64,000 nt of DNA, taken from assembly GCF_014697615.1 (NCBI RefSeq), contig NZ_JACJSD010000022.1, positions 1 to 64,000 of the forward strand, given 5' to 3'. Shown piece by piece: positions 26,442 through 37,916 of the stretch (position 1 is the first letter of the stretch; every line of letters begins with the position of its first letter). The DNA comes from Nostoc sp. FACHB-280. GTDB lineage: Bacteria; Cyanobacteriota; Cyanobacteriia; Cyanobacteriales; Nostocaceae. Both the position numbers and the translations under genes were made by a program. The notes under the pieces are model-generated. The model did not search any database. It was not told where the DNA came from and was given only the letters and a program-made list of their open reading frames with translations.

Positions 26442-27683
26442 TTAACTCACGTCAACATTATTCAACGAAAAGGCATCTTCACCGCGGCCAAGAGCAAAGC
26501 GTAAGGAACTAGTGAGATTTTTGTTGGATAAGGTGAGGAAAATTAGTAGTGCTAAAAAGGTGAGTGCTGCACTATAACCAAACATATTACGATAGCCGAC
26601 AAACTCACTGACATAGCCAAAAATCGGAGCAGCGATCGCAATTCCTAAGTCAAATCCAGCCATACAAATGGCAAAAACTTGCCCTCGTTCTTGGGGTAGT
26701 GAACGGTCTGCCATCATCGTGACGATCATTGAAATCATCGTACCACCACCGCAACCTTCGGCGATCGCAGAGATTAGAAAAGCATTGGTGCTGTTAGCTT
26801 GCCATAGTAATGCACAAGCCAAGCTGTAAGCTGCAATCCCAAAGGTAATAAACAAACCGCGACCGAAGCGATCGCTGGCTTTACCTGCAAACACCCTGAT
26901 TGCAAAACTAGAAATGGCCGCAACTGTGAAAAACCAGCCGCCATTAAAATTTACTTCAGTAGATTTAATAAATAACGATACAAAGACATGCACCGCACCA
27001 ACAGAACTACCCACCAGTAACATCACCAACGCGGGAACTCTTACCCTGGGACTAACCAAAATTTGCCAAAAATCAATGTGTTGGCGTTCTGATTGTGGTT
27101 GTGTGATGACGGGTGGATTGATAACTTGTGATGCACACAACAGTCCAATTACAGCGACTGCGGCGGTAAACAAAAATAAAGGTGAGTAGCCAAAACTGTC
27201 TTGTAAATATCCTCCCAGTGCTGGCCCAATGGCTAAACCAACGGGTGCGGTTAAACTCATATAACTAATAATTTCACCACGAATTGCCACGGGTGCTAAA
27301 TCAGCTACCAAAGCACTGTAACCCGTGGTAAATGCTGCAATGCTAATGCCATGAAAAATCCGCAGGAAGAATAATATAGGAATCGACGTAAAGGCTAAAT
27401 AACCAAAAGGTGCGATCGCTGCTACTGTGAGTCCAATCAATAAAACCAGTTTACGTCCACGCTGGTCGGCTAGTTTTCCCAGCATTGGACGAAACAGCAA
27501 TAACCCAATGGCAAAGCTACCCATAACTATGCCAATTTCTTGCTTACTACCACCCACATCTTGAATGTATAGCGGTAGCGTCGGTAAAAAAGCAGCAGTG
27601 CTTGACCAGAATAACAAACCTGCCGTAAACAAAATCAGCAGGTTTCGCCGGAGTTCGGCATTAAATGTATTAAAAGCTTTCAA
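26442..27683 (-). CDS. MFS transporter (drug efflux-like), 413 aa
   Basis: Twelve hydrophobic segments with the MFS loop motif GKLADQRGRKLVLLIGL between helices 2 and 3, and a second-half copy AGKASDRFGRGLFITFG. The motif in helix 5 (APVGLAIGPALGGYLQD) is like the antiporter motif C, suggesting export of a small molecule or drug. The start is TTG at 27681-27683; an upstream stop prevents a longer frame and the next in-frame Met is inside helix 2, so TTG is the best choice despite a poor ribosome site. Substrate unknown. Confidence 0.88.
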   Translation of the reverse strand: MKAFNTFNAELRRNLLILFTAGLLFWSSTAAFLPTLPLYIQDVGGSKQEIGIVMGSFAIGLLLFRPMLGKLADQRGRKLVLLIGLTVAAIAPFGYLAFTSIPILFFLRIFHGISIAAFTTGYSALVADLAPVAIRGEIISYMSLTAPVGLAIGPALGGYLQDSFGYSPLFLFTAAVAVIGLLCASQVINPPVITQPQSERQHIDFWQILVSPRVRVPALVMLLVGSSVGAVHVFVSLFIKSTEVNFNGGWFFTVAAISSFAIRVFAGKASDRFGRGLFITFGIAAYSLACALLWQANSTNAFLISAIAEGCGGGTMISMIVTMMADRSLPQERGQVFAICMAGFDLGIAIAAPIFGYVSEFVGYRNMFGYSAALTFLALLIFLTLSNKNLTSSLRFALGRGEDAFSLNNVDVS

Positions 27684-27952
27684 GGGAGATGCAAAGAACG
27701 CTAACTATCATTGTTCTAATATTTTTACGTAAGTTAAAATTTTTCGCCAACACTTCCCGTATTTGAGTAGGTATCAAAGCACATTAATACAAACGTGGGA
27801 GTATTAATGCAGAAGCAAGTAGGTTGGGTGAAGGCACATATAGAGATAGTGAAGACAAAACAGTAAATCTATATCGTGTCTTCCACCAACACCAAATCAT
27901 GTTTTTTAGATGATTTCTTCTATAAAGAAAATAATTGTAGCGTTAATTTTAC

Positions 27953-28522
27953 TCAGCGTTCTTCAAACACGACATCTTCGTAAAGTTCTGTAATTGTTGC
28001 CTCAAAATTAATACTCTTGAGTTGAACAGTTTGTTCTTGGGAAGTGTATGTTTGTAGAACCCAAAAACCATCATCATTCAACCGAAAACACTCAACTCGT
28101 TGGCGTTTTGTATTAATTAAAACGTATTCTTTTAAGGTTTCTATGGTTTGATAATCTGCGAATTTATCACCCCTGTCAAATGCTTCTGTAGAGTCAGATA
28201 AAACTTCAACAATCAAACAGGGGAATCTTTTATGTCCGGGTGTTTCTTGGTCTCTTGAATCACAAGTTACCATCACATCAGGATAGTAATATCGATTCAA
28301 AGATTCAATTCGAGCTTTCATATCAGCAATGTAAACCCGGCAACCAGAACCACGCACATGATTTCGCACAAGAGCAAACAGGTTGCCTGCTATGGTCACA
28401 TGAGGGTCACTAGCTCCAGCAATTGCGTAAATGTAGCCGTCGATATATTCATGTTTAATGGAGCTTTTTTCCTCCATTTGCAGATATTCTTCGGATGAAA
28501 TGTAGTTGGGTGAGGCTATCAT
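27953..28522 (-). CDS. Uma2 family (DUF820) putative endonuclease, 189 aa
   Basis: A PD-(D/E)XK-like fold of the Uma2/DUF820 family, greatly expanded in cyanobacteria. Seen: YISSEEYLQMEEKSSIKHEYIDGYIYAI, RVYIADMKARI, YYPDVMVTCD, LIVEVLSDSTEAFDRGDKFADYQ and KEYVLINT. The Asp in YYPDV and Glu in LIVEVLS are the predicted catalytic pair. Natural targets are unknown. The ATG is at 28520-28522. A second member lies at 42605. Confidence 0.9.
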   Translation of the reverse strand: MIASPNYISSEEYLQMEEKSSIKHEYIDGYIYAIAGASDPHVTIAGNLFALVRNHVRGSGCRVYIADMKARIESLNRYYYPDVMVTCDSRDQETPGHKRFPCLIVEVLSDSTEAFDRGDKFADYQTIETLKEYVLINTKRQRVECFRLNDDGFWVLQTYTSQEQTVQLKSINFEATITELYEDVVFEER

Positions 28523-28577
28523 AATCAGTTAAAAGATAAAACAGAAAAACCTACTCTTAATGTTAATTACCCATTAA

Positions 28578-29597
28578 TCAAGTTTGGTTATTTTTATTTT
28601 CAACTACTTCTCTGACTCGATAAATAGGTCTTCCCTGAGATTCATGGTAGGTACGCATCAGTAACTCTGCCAACAGACCAAAACAAAACAGTTGCACACC
28701 AGTTACTAATAACAAAACTGCCAAAATCAACAATGGGCGATTGCCAATCATTTCACCCATTGCTAACTTGAGAAAAGTTAAATACATTCCTATCCCCACG
28801 CCCAAAACCATTGAACTCAAACCCAATAACCCAAAAACGTGCATTGGGCGGGTGAGGAACTTTTTCATAAACAAAATAGTTAACAAATCCATCAACACGC
28901 GAAAAGTCCTGGAGATACCGTACTTACTCCGACCAAATCGCCTCGCGTGGTGACGTACAGGCATTTCGGTAATTCTTGCCCCTTCAATATATGCCAGTGC
29001 TGGCAAAAATCGGTGCAGTTCCCCGTAGAGATTCATATCTGCTACCAATTCTGAGCGATAGGCTTTGAGGGAACAGCCATAGTCATGAATATAAACGCTA
29101 GTAGTGCGACGAATCAGCCAGTTAGCAATTTTAGAAGGAAGTAAGCGATTAACTGCCCCATCTTGCCGTTTTTGCCGCCAACCACTAACTAAATCGTAGC
29201 CTTCATCTAACTTAGCCAATAACATCGGGATATCAGCCGGATCATTTTGCAAGTCAGCATCTAAAGTGACAATTGCTTTACCCACCGCATAGTTAAACCC
29301 GGCAGACATCGCTGCGGTTTGTCCGTAATTGCGCCGCAGAATTACCGCCTTTAAATCACTGCGAATTTGCGCTTGTTGTTTGAGAAATTCTGCCGAACCA
29401 TCTGTAGAACCATCATCAACACAGATGATTTCATAACTAATTTGACTATTAGATAAAATAGATGCGATCGCCTCGATTAAATGTGGTAAACTCTCTACCT
29501 CATCACGTACCGGCACCACCACCGACACCGCAGGTACATTTGCAGAAATCGCCTGATTTTCCTCACTCATTCTTTCTGGAATCAACCCACTCCTCAT
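28578..29597 (-). CDS. GT2 family membrane glycosyltransferase (dolichyl-phosphate/undecaprenyl-phosphate sugar transferase type), 339 aa
   Basis: The N-terminal GT-A domain shows VSVVVPVRDEVESLPHLI, EIICVDDGSTDGS, RRNYGQTAAMSAGFN and the metal-binding DADLQNDP. Two C-terminal hydrophobic segments (about residues 240-275 and 285-310) follow, as in ArnC/GtrB-type polyprenyl-phosphate glycosyltransferases acting in the cytoplasmic membrane. The first ATG overlaps the stop of the NlpC/P60 gene as ATGA, arguing for translational coupling; a second Met nine codons on is possible. Probably transfers sugar to a lipid carrier for envelope glycans; donor unknown. Confidence 0.9.
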   Translation of the reverse strand: MRSGLIPERMSEENQAISANVPAVSVVVPVRDEVESLPHLIEAIASILSNSQISYEIICVDDGSTDGSAEFLKQQAQIRSDLKAVILRRNYGQTAAMSAGFNYAVGKAIVTLDADLQNDPADIPMLLAKLDEGYDLVSGWRQKRQDGAVNRLLPSKIANWLIRRTTSVYIHDYGCSLKAYRSELVADMNLYGELHRFLPALAYIEGARITEMPVRHHARRFGRSKYGISRTFRVLMDLLTILFMKKFLTRPMHVFGLLGLSSMVLGVGIGMYLTFLKLAMGEMIGNRPLLILAVLLLVTGVQLFCFGLLAELLMRTYHESQGRPIYRVREVVENKNNQT

Positions 29598-30316
29598 AAC
29601 TCTCTGCGTCCTCTGTGTCTTTGTGGTTCGTAACTTTGCACAACTCGGCCAGCACCGCGTAGTTGCTGATAATATGACCGACTCACCGCATCTCCCTGTT
29701 CCGAGAGAACATCAATACCTATACCATTACGTCCTTGTGCTTTACCTGAACTATGAATATAAGCACCATGACCTAAATAAAGTCCGACATGGGTGGCTTT
29801 TTCTGGAGTACCAAAAAATACCAAATCCCCTGGTTCTAATTCCGTTAACTTGACTGGTTGGACAAAAGCTTCTTGCTGATAAGCGTCTCTTGGTAGCCAA
29901 ATTCCCACCGAGACAAACGCCGCCTGCATCAAACCAGAACAATCATAATTTGGCCCCACTGTCCCGCCCCAAAGATACTCATTAGATTGCTCCATCGCTT
30001 TTTGGGTAAAAGCAATAATTTGGGGAAGTAATTTTTTAATTTCAGTTTCCGCCCATCTTGTAGCTTGATACTGTACAGTAGCAGGTTGTAATAAACCCAA
30101 ATCTGCCAACGACACCCAGCCTGGATAATCATCCTCACATAAATACACCTCTACTGCTTGCCCTTGATGATTTGATGTTACCTGTAAATGTCGCCCAACA
30201 GCAGCTTGAGTTGCCAGACGTTGACACTCAGGAGAATCATATAAGTTGAGGTTAGCGAGACATTGATATTCAGAGGCTGTCAAATTGAGGATTTGGAATT
30301 CTGAATTAGAGAGCAT
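29594..30316 (-). CDS. NlpC/P60 gamma-D-glutamyl-L-diamino acid endopeptidase with SH3b domains, 240 aa
   Basis: Cleaves the gamma-D-Glu to diamino-acid bond of peptidoglycan peptides. With the ATG at 30314-30316, the catalytic triad falls at Cys126 (NYDCSG), His176 (ATHVGLYLG) and His188 (AYIHSSG), the same numbering I remember for the crystallised Anabaena and Nostoc enzymes; this supports the start over a longer frame to 30349. Residues 1-80 form bacterial SH3-like substrate-recognition domains. There is no signal peptide, fitting a cytoplasmic cell-wall recycling role. The last 11 residues (EPQRHRGRREL) are encoded by a dispersed DNA repeat. The GT2 gene overlaps the stop. Confidence 0.92.
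   Translation of the reverse strand: MLSNSEFQILNLTASEYQCLANLNLYDSPECQRLATQAAVGRHLQVTSNHQGQAVEVYLCEDDYPGWVSLADLGLLQPATVQYQATRWAETEIKKLLPQIIAFTQKAMEQSNEYLWGGTVGPNYDCSGLMQAAFVSVGIWLPRDAYQQEAFVQPVKLTELEPGDLVFFGTPEKATHVGLYLGHGAYIHSSGKAQGRNGIGIDVLSEQGDAVSRSYYQQLRGAGRVVQSYEPQRHRGRREL
29598..29634. repeat. Dispersed CGCAGAG-type repeat inside the NlpC/P60 coding end
   Basis: The plus strand reads CTCTCTGCGTCCTCTGTGTC then TTTGTGGTTCG, the usual form of a repeat seen intergenically elsewhere in this window (about 914-943, 48971-48990, 51925-51960, 52140-52172). Here it is in frame and encodes the terminal EPQRHRGRREL of the endopeptidase. Confidence 0.65.
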
Positions 30317-30322
30317 TATTCG

Positions 30323-31261
30323 ATGGTTTTCTTTAGAAAAGACGAACAACTAGAAAATTTGGGTAATGGCATTTTAGAAGCAACTTGGGCAACATTTCCG
30401 ACATTAGCCCAAAATCAAATTGCTTTGACTTGGATTGTCTATGATCCACCAGCACCTGTAAATACTGGTGGCGCTTTAACTCCTGATGCCTTTTGGAATC
30501 ACCCAGTCCGTGGTTTTACTTATCGCGGTGTAGAACGGATTTATCCCGCGAGTGTGGTTAAGTTATTTTACTTGGTAGCTGTAAATGAATGGTTAGAAAA
30601 AGGCATGATCCAAACCTCGAAGGAATTGGAGCGAGCCTTGGGCGATATGATAATTGATTCTAGTAATGATGCCACAAGTTTAGTTGTAGATATTTTGACT
30701 GGTACCACTTCGGGGCCAGAGTTACCACCAGGGCCGTTTGAAACTTGGAAGCAACAACGCCATATTGTTAACCGTTACTACCAATCTTTGGGTTGGGAAG
30801 AAATGGAGACGATAAATGTTTGTCAAAAAACTTGGGGTGATGGCCCTTATGGACGGGAACGGGCTTTTTATGGGGAGATGTTTGATAATCGCAATATGTT
30901 GACTACCCATGCGATCGCTCGTTTACTACATAGTATCGTGGGTGGGGTCGCAGTTGCGAGTGGGCGATCGCAAGCCATGATGAATCTACTCAAACGCAGT
31001 ATCAACCCCGAAGATTTACCTAAAGATGTTGAAGAAGACCAAATCACAGGCTTTATCGGTAGTGGTTTACCGCAAAATTCCCAAATTTGGTCAAAAGCTG
31101 GTTGGACAAGTCAGGTTCGTCACGATGCAGCGTATATCGAAATACCTGATCAACGTCCTTATTTACTAGTGGTGTTTACTGAAGGTAAAGCCAACGCCAA
31201 AAGCCGCGAAATTCTCCCCTTTGTCTCAAAACTCATTGCCGAAGCCATTAGCAATCTTTAA
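30323..31261 (+). CDS. Serine hydrolase, class A beta-lactamase-like, 312 aa
   Basis: Penicillin-binding/beta-lactamase fold: SxxK motif S77-V-V-K80 in YPASVVKLFYLV, SxN-type motif SSN at 113-115 in IDSSNDATS, and a KTG-like KAG in IWSKAGWTSQV. There is no signal peptide at the N-terminus, which is unusual for a beta-lactamase and suggests a cytoplasmic or esterase role. The ATG at 30323 is only six bases from the start of the divergent NlpC/P60 gene, so each promoter must lie inside the other gene. Related annotated proteins are called serine hydrolases; beta-lactam hydrolysis is not implied. Confidence 0.85.
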   Translation: MVFFRKDEQLENLGNGILEATWATFPTLAQNQIALTWIVYDPPAPVNTGGALTPDAFWNHPVRGFTYRGVERIYPASVVKLFYLVAVNEWLEKGMIQTSKELERALGDMIIDSSNDATSLVVDILTGTTSGPELPPGPFETWKQQRHIVNRYYQSLGWEEMETINVCQKTWGDGPYGRERAFYGEMFDNRNMLTTHAIARLLHSIVGGVAVASGRSQAMMNLLKRSINPEDLPKDVEEDQITGFIGSGLPQNSQIWSKAGWTSQVRHDAAYIEIPDQRPYLLVVFTEGKANAKSREILPFVSKLIAEAISNL

Positions 31262-31472
31262 AGTTTCTAGCAGTCTTGAATCAATTCCCAACCATTCTTC
31301 CCTACTCCCCACTTCCTACAACTTAATTTTTTCATATTTCACTTTCATCACCTACGTCCTTCTCAGGATGTAGCAAATAAATTTGTGCGTTAAAGTCTAG
31401 CCATTGCCGGATTTTGCGGAGTATAACCGTAAAATTCAGGATTTTGACGGCAATATTCTGTTAGGAGTGAAT

Positions 31473-32210
31473 GTGAAAACTATTTTTCTGCGTAAAAGTG
31501 TTGTTTTATTACCGGGGTTAGTTACTTTTGCGGTCTTGAGTTGGATTTTTTCTGCTAATGCCCAGACAGTAGACACGGCAAATACTCAGCAGTTGACGGA
31601 TTCTTCTATTACCTCATCCCAACAATTTCCCAGTACTTACACTCAAGAATCTTCGAGTCCCGTCCTCACACCGATTCCGGGAACAGTCGCCACCTCATCT
31701 ACAGCCTTGATTCCTCAACCTGTTGAAGCCACTACTCAACCTTCAAGTGTTCCAGAAGTTGCCCAATCAGATGTTGTAAATGTCGGTAGACGTACTCGTG
31801 GCGGTAGAAGTTACATAGGTGTTGGCGCTAATATTGGCTTAAGTGGGGGTGAGACATCTTTAGGTGATGGTAACTTTGCCGTTCTGAGTAAGGTTGGAAT
31901 CACAAATGCCTTTTCTATCAGACCTTCAGCCGTATTTGGTAACAACACCACAATTTTGATTCCCGTCACCTACGATTTTTCTCTGCAACAAGACGAATTT
32001 ACTGAGCCTTTACCCATCGCTCCCTATGTAGGAGTTGGTGCTGCTATTAACACTGGTGATAATTCACAAGTTGCTTTCTTAGTATCGGGCGGTATTGATG
32101 TACCCCTAAACGCCCAATTTACAGCCACAGCATCTGTAAACGCCGGATTTTTTGATCAAACCGATGTGGGTTTGTTGGTAGGAGTTGGTTACAATTTCAG
32201 CGGCTTCTGA
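31473..32210 (+). CDS. Outer-membrane beta-barrel-type protein with signal peptide, 245 aa
   Basis: The GTG at 31473 with AGGAG five bases upstream gives a clean signal peptide (MKTIFLRKSVV, hydrophobic core, cleavage after SANAQ). A Ser/Thr/Pro-rich linker (about residues 35-105) follows, then a barrel-like domain with strands SYIGVGANIGLSGGETSLG, FAVLSKVGITNAFSIRP and PYVGVGAAINTG, ending GVGYNFSGF with a C-terminal Phe as in outer-membrane proteins. The TTG-initiated longer frame from 31404 is rejected. It resembles the protein at 9234 (SYIGxG, final GIGYRFK/GVGYNF) but adds the linker. Function unknown. Confidence 0.78.
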   Translation: MKTIFLRKSVVLLPGLVTFAVLSWIFSANAQTVDTANTQQLTDSSITSSQQFPSTYTQESSSPVLTPIPGTVATSSTALIPQPVEATTQPSSVPEVAQSDVVNVGRRTRGGRSYIGVGANIGLSGGETSLGDGNFAVLSKVGITNAFSIRPSAVFGNNTTILIPVTYDFSLQQDEFTEPLPIAPYVGVGAAINTGDNSQVAFLVSGGIDVPLNAQFTATASVNAGFFDQTDVGLLVGVGYNFSGF

Positions 32211-32235
32211 TTACTGAAGTTAAAAGTAAAAAGGC

Positions 32236-32268
32236 AAAAGGCAAAAGAATTTTTTCTTTTGCCTTTTT
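32236..32268 (+). terminator. Intrinsic terminator after the barrel gene
   Basis: AAAAGGCAAAAG pairs with CTTTTGCCTTTT around an 8-base loop, with flanking A and T runs. It lies 26 bases after the stop and can also serve the convergent binding-protein gene. Confidence 0.85.
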
Positions 32269-32353
32269 ATAGCCGTAGTCACTGAGCTTAGGATAATGTT
32301 AATGACTCAGAGCCTTATATTTACTGGTTTTATACTCAGCACTCAGCACTTTG

Positions 32354-33664
32354 CTACTTAGGTGTAACTTTATCAATGGCGGTGATTTTGCCGTTGTCTC
32401 CTACAGTCCAAACATCATACACACCAAGAACATCGCCGTTTTCGTCCACATCTACGTTACCGCTTGCACCTTGGTAGTTGATTGTTTTACCTTCTTTGAG
32501 TAGCTTTAACCCTTCACAAACATCAGTAACTTCGGTACCAGAGCCAGCGGCAACTTCTCGGATTTTACTGGAAATGCCCACACCTGTGTTTTCTTTAGCG
32601 GCTTGTGCTGCTAAGACTAGTAATGCAGCTGCATCCCAGGCTTGGGGTGCATATTCTCCAGGTGAACCGCCTTTTTTCTCTTTCCACAATTTGTTGAATG
32701 CTTCTAAGGCTTTACCATCAGAACCCGGTACTGTCCCTAACGCCCCGGTTAAGATAAATTTGCCATCGCTACCTTTACCCACTTGTTCAGGGAAGGTAGG
32801 TGATTTCACGCCATCGGTGAGCAGAATTTGTACGCCTTTGGTCAAACCTTGTTGATAGGCTGCTTTTAACAGCAGACTACCTGTTTCTGCATAAAGTACA
32901 GCGACTACTGCATCTGGCTTACCAGCAAACGCCGCCGCTGCTTCAGTATCAAAGGTTTGGGCTTTGGGGTCGTAACGAACTGGGTTATTTTTATTAACTA
33001 CTGTGCCGCCTAATTTTTCAAAAGTTTCGACAAAAGCTTTTTCAAAACCCACACCGTAATCGTTGTTAATCACGACTGTAGAAACGCGTTTAAAACCTTT
33101 TTTGTTAGCTAATTGTGCTAGTGCTAATGCTTGGTAAGTATCGGGGGGTGCAGTCCGCGCCCAAAAACCTTTAAAGTCGCCTTTTTTCGCTTTATCCGTA
33201 AAGACGGGACTGGTGCTACCAGGAGATATAATCATGACTTTATTCGGTACAGCAACGGAAACTGCTGCTGTGGAAACACTACTAGCAAAGGAGCCAACTA
33301 CACCAGCAACTTTATCTAGTGTTGCCAGTTTGGTCATCCCAGCCGCACCAGCTTTGGGGTCAGTTTGGTCGTCTACCTGTACGAGGGTGACGTTTTTACC
33401 ATTGACTCCGCCACAGGCGTTAACTGTATCAACTAGCAATGGTACAGAACCTACCATCTGCTGTCCAATAGAAGCTAAGTCACCTGTTGTTGGTAATAGA
33501 GTGCCAATTTTTAACCCGTCAGTACTGCTGGTGGTAGTTGAGTTAGCAGTTGGGCTGGTGGTACTAGTGCTATTGTTGGTGTTGGCATTTTCGCAAGCTG
33601 CCATCAAAAAGCCTGTGGCTATGGTAGCTACACTCAAGGCTAGGGCTGTAGTAATTCTTGGCAT
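32354..33664 (-). CDS. Branched-chain/neutral amino-acid ABC substrate-binding lipoprotein (NatB/LivJ-like), 436 aa
   Basis: Lipoprotein signal with lipobox FLMAAC (Cys24), a Ser/Thr/Asn-rich tether, then a type I periplasmic binding domain: LKIGTLLPTTGDLASIGQQM, DDQTDPKAG, VVGSFASSVSTAAVSVAVPN, VINNDYGVGFEKAF and AVLYAETGSLLLKAAY. It belongs to the LivJ/NatB group that feeds neutral amino acids to an ABC permease. No permease genes adjoin it, as is usual for the scattered Nat genes of Anabaena. The ATG is at 33662-33664. The name natB is likely but cannot be fixed without comparison. Confidence 0.9.
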   Translation of the reverse strand: MPRITTALALSVATIATGFLMAACENANTNNSTSTTSPTANSTTTSSTDGLKIGTLLPTTGDLASIGQQMVGSVPLLVDTVNACGGVNGKNVTLVQVDDQTDPKAGAAGMTKLATLDKVAGVVGSFASSVSTAAVSVAVPNKVMIISPGSTSPVFTDKAKKGDFKGFWARTAPPDTYQALALAQLANKKGFKRVSTVVINNDYGVGFEKAFVETFEKLGGTVVNKNNPVRYDPKAQTFDTEAAAAFAGKPDAVVAVLYAETGSLLLKAAYQQGLTKGVQILLTDGVKSPTFPEQVGKGSDGKFILTGALGTVPGSDGKALEAFNKLWKEKKGGSPGEYAPQAWDAAALLVLAAQAAKENTGVGISSKIREVAAGSGTEVTDVCEGLKLLKEGKTINYQGASGNVDVDENGDVLGVYDVWTVGDNGKITAIDKVTPK

Positions 33665-33858
33665 AATTTACTTTCACTCCTCTGAAATGCGGGAGCCTGA
33701 AAGTCAGATTCAAACTATGTTTCAGATAGCTCAATCTTAACAGACTCCAAATGTTAAATAATAACATCTACCATGAGGAGTATCTGTGTTAATGCTGACA
33801 TTAATATTAATATTTGTTTAATACTTAGCAGTACTGAGTGCAATTTACTGCCGAAAAA

Positions 33859-33950
33859 CGGAGAGGGAGGGATTCGAACCCTCGGTACGGAGTTGCCTGC
33901 CGTACAACAGATTAGCAATCTGCCGCTTTCGACCACTCAGCCACCTCTCC
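33859..33950 (-). tRNA. tRNA-Ser (anticodon GCT)
   Basis: A class II tRNA on the complementary strand. Acceptor GGAGAGG pairs with CCTCTCC, the anticodon stem GCAGA/TCTGT holds loop TTGCTAA with anticodon GCT, a long variable arm TACGGCAGGCAACTCCGTA follows, the T arm is GAGGGTTCGAATCCCTC and the discriminator is G. CCA is not encoded. Confidence 0.97.
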
Positions 33951-34225
33951 AGGGTCACGAATATTTATGATAGCAGATTTTTTGGGAAAGTCAAACAATT
34001 TTTAGAAGGCAGTGACCAGGAGGCAGAAGGCAGGAGATAAAAACATTACTTTTCCTAATATTTAGGCTCTGAAAATGTCTTAATTTATGTAACTACAGGT
34101 ATATGGTCAATAGTCATAAAAACAACTATTAACCATTGAATAGAAGGGCTGAAAGAAACCAAACTAAAAGCCTCTTAACTTCTGCTTTCTGCCTTACCTT
34201 AACGATCAATACTCACGCCAATTAC

Positions 34226-36581
<2,356 letters not shown>

Positions 36582-36696
36582 TTAAACCTACTGTTGTTCA
36601 ATATTTCTTAATGGTTTTGTCGTTCTCATTATACGTTGCAATCCGTTACATTTGGCAGTAATTGTGCGGTTGCTTGGGAAAAAACTTCTGTTAAGA

Positions 36697-36731
36697 GGTT
36701 ACAGGTTATAGGTTATAGGTTACAGATTACA
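36697..36731. repeat. Heptamer tandem repeat (GGTTAYA)4 plus GATTACA
   Basis: GGTTACA, GGTTATA, GGTTATA, GGTTACA and GATTACA run in tandem, five heptamers in 35 bases, between crtP (-) and the NagZ-like gene (+). Such short tandemly repeated repetitive sequences are characteristic of heterocystous cyanobacteria. Confidence 0.85.
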
Positions 36732-36808
36732 GGAAAAATTTGTATAACACCTTATTGCAAAGGTAGATTTTTATACAAAATTTTATTTAGAAAAACAGGT
36801 ACAAAATT

Positions 36809-37897
36809 ATGTCAATCTCACGAGAGCTAGAACTATTTGGAAATCACGTAATTTTGGGGGTTTCCGGCACAACATTGAGTGATGATGATAAGCGGGCGCT
36901 GGGTGAATTAAAACCAGTCGGAGTCGTATTTTTTGGGAAAAACTTTATAGATGGCGTTCCTTATGAGATTTGGTTAGAAAGTTTTCAAGAACTCATCGAC
37001 CAAATTCGAGAATATGCGGAACGTGATTCGATGTTCATGAGTTTAGATCATGAAGGTGGGCGTGTAGTTCGCACACCTTTACCTATTACACGATTTCCTT
37101 ATGCAATGCTATTGCGATCGCAAGCTAGAGAAGTAGCAAAAGCAACAGCTAGAGAGTTGAAATCACTGGGAATTAATATCTCTTGGTCGCCTGTGGCCGA
37201 TGTTTATTCTAATCCTCTCAACCCAGTAATTGGGGCGCGTGCTTTTGGCAATACACCAGAAACCGCAGCCCAATATGCGTTGGAATATTATCTAGGGTTG
37301 CAAGAGTCTGGTATTTTAGGATGCGCCAAGCATTTTCCGGGACATGGAGACACCAGCACCGATTCTCACGTTGAGTTACCAGTGCTGAATTTAACTGTAC
37401 AAGATTTGCGCGATCGGGAACTGATACCTTTCAAAGCTTTGATTGCAGCGCAAATTCCCTTAATTATGACAACTCATATCTTGTTTCCTCAAATTGACCC
37501 AGATGTGCCAGGCACTATCTCACAACCAATTCTGAAAAATATTTTACGAGAAGAACTAGGGTTTGAGGGTGTTGTCGTATCTGATGATTTGGATATGAAA
37601 GCAATTTCCGATATGTTTACCCAAAGCGGTACTGTCGCACGCGCCTTTAACGCTGGGTGTGACTTGTTTATTTTGTCGCGGAATATCAATTCATCGTCTT
37701 TGGAACGTACTTATTATATGGCGAAAGATTTTGCTGATGCTCTCAGTCAAGGTAGCTTGCAGCAAGAGGTAGTAACAGCCGCTAGACAGAGAATTGAAAA
37801 TTTATTAGCCCAAACACCACAATATATTGTTCATGCTTTGGATAAAGCTACATTACTACGACACGCAGAATTAGCGATCGCTTGTACTTTCCAATAA
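36809..37897 (+). CDS. Glycoside hydrolase family 3 beta-N-acetylhexosaminidase (NagZ-like), 362 aa
   Basis: GH3 TIM barrel with the NagZ catalytic loop KHFPGHGDTSTDSH, whose His-Asp pair acts as acid/base, and nucleophile Asp in VVVSDDLDMKAI. MSLDHEGGRVVRTPLPIT and the NPVIGARAFG loop bind substrate. NagZ enzymes remove N-acetylglucosamine from muropeptides during cell-wall recycling. No signal peptide, so cytoplasmic. The ATG is at 36809 without a strong ribosome site. With the NlpC/P60 gene at 29.6 kb it gives the window two wall-recycling enzymes, though not linked. Confidence 0.92.
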   Translation: MSISRELELFGNHVILGVSGTTLSDDDKRALGELKPVGVVFFGKNFIDGVPYEIWLESFQELIDQIREYAERDSMFMSLDHEGGRVVRTPLPITRFPYAMLLRSQAREVAKATARELKSLGINISWSPVADVYSNPLNPVIGARAFGNTPETAAQYALEYYLGLQESGILGCAKHFPGHGDTSTDSHVELPVLNLTVQDLRDRELIPFKALIAAQIPLIMTTHILFPQIDPDVPGTISQPILKNILREELGFEGVVVSDDLDMKAISDMFTQSGTVARAFNAGCDLFILSRNINSSSLERTYYMAKDFADALSQGSLQQEVVTAARQRIENLLAQTPQYIVHALDKATLLRHAELAIACTFQ

Positions 37898-37916
37898 AGC
37901 TATTTCAAACTCTTAT

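Noticed and set aside
33213-33740. 175-codon plus-strand frame opposite the NatB-like gene
   Set aside because: Antisense to a clear lipoprotein gene; its low-complexity Val/Leu/Pro content mirrors the Ser/Thr-rich tether on the other strand.
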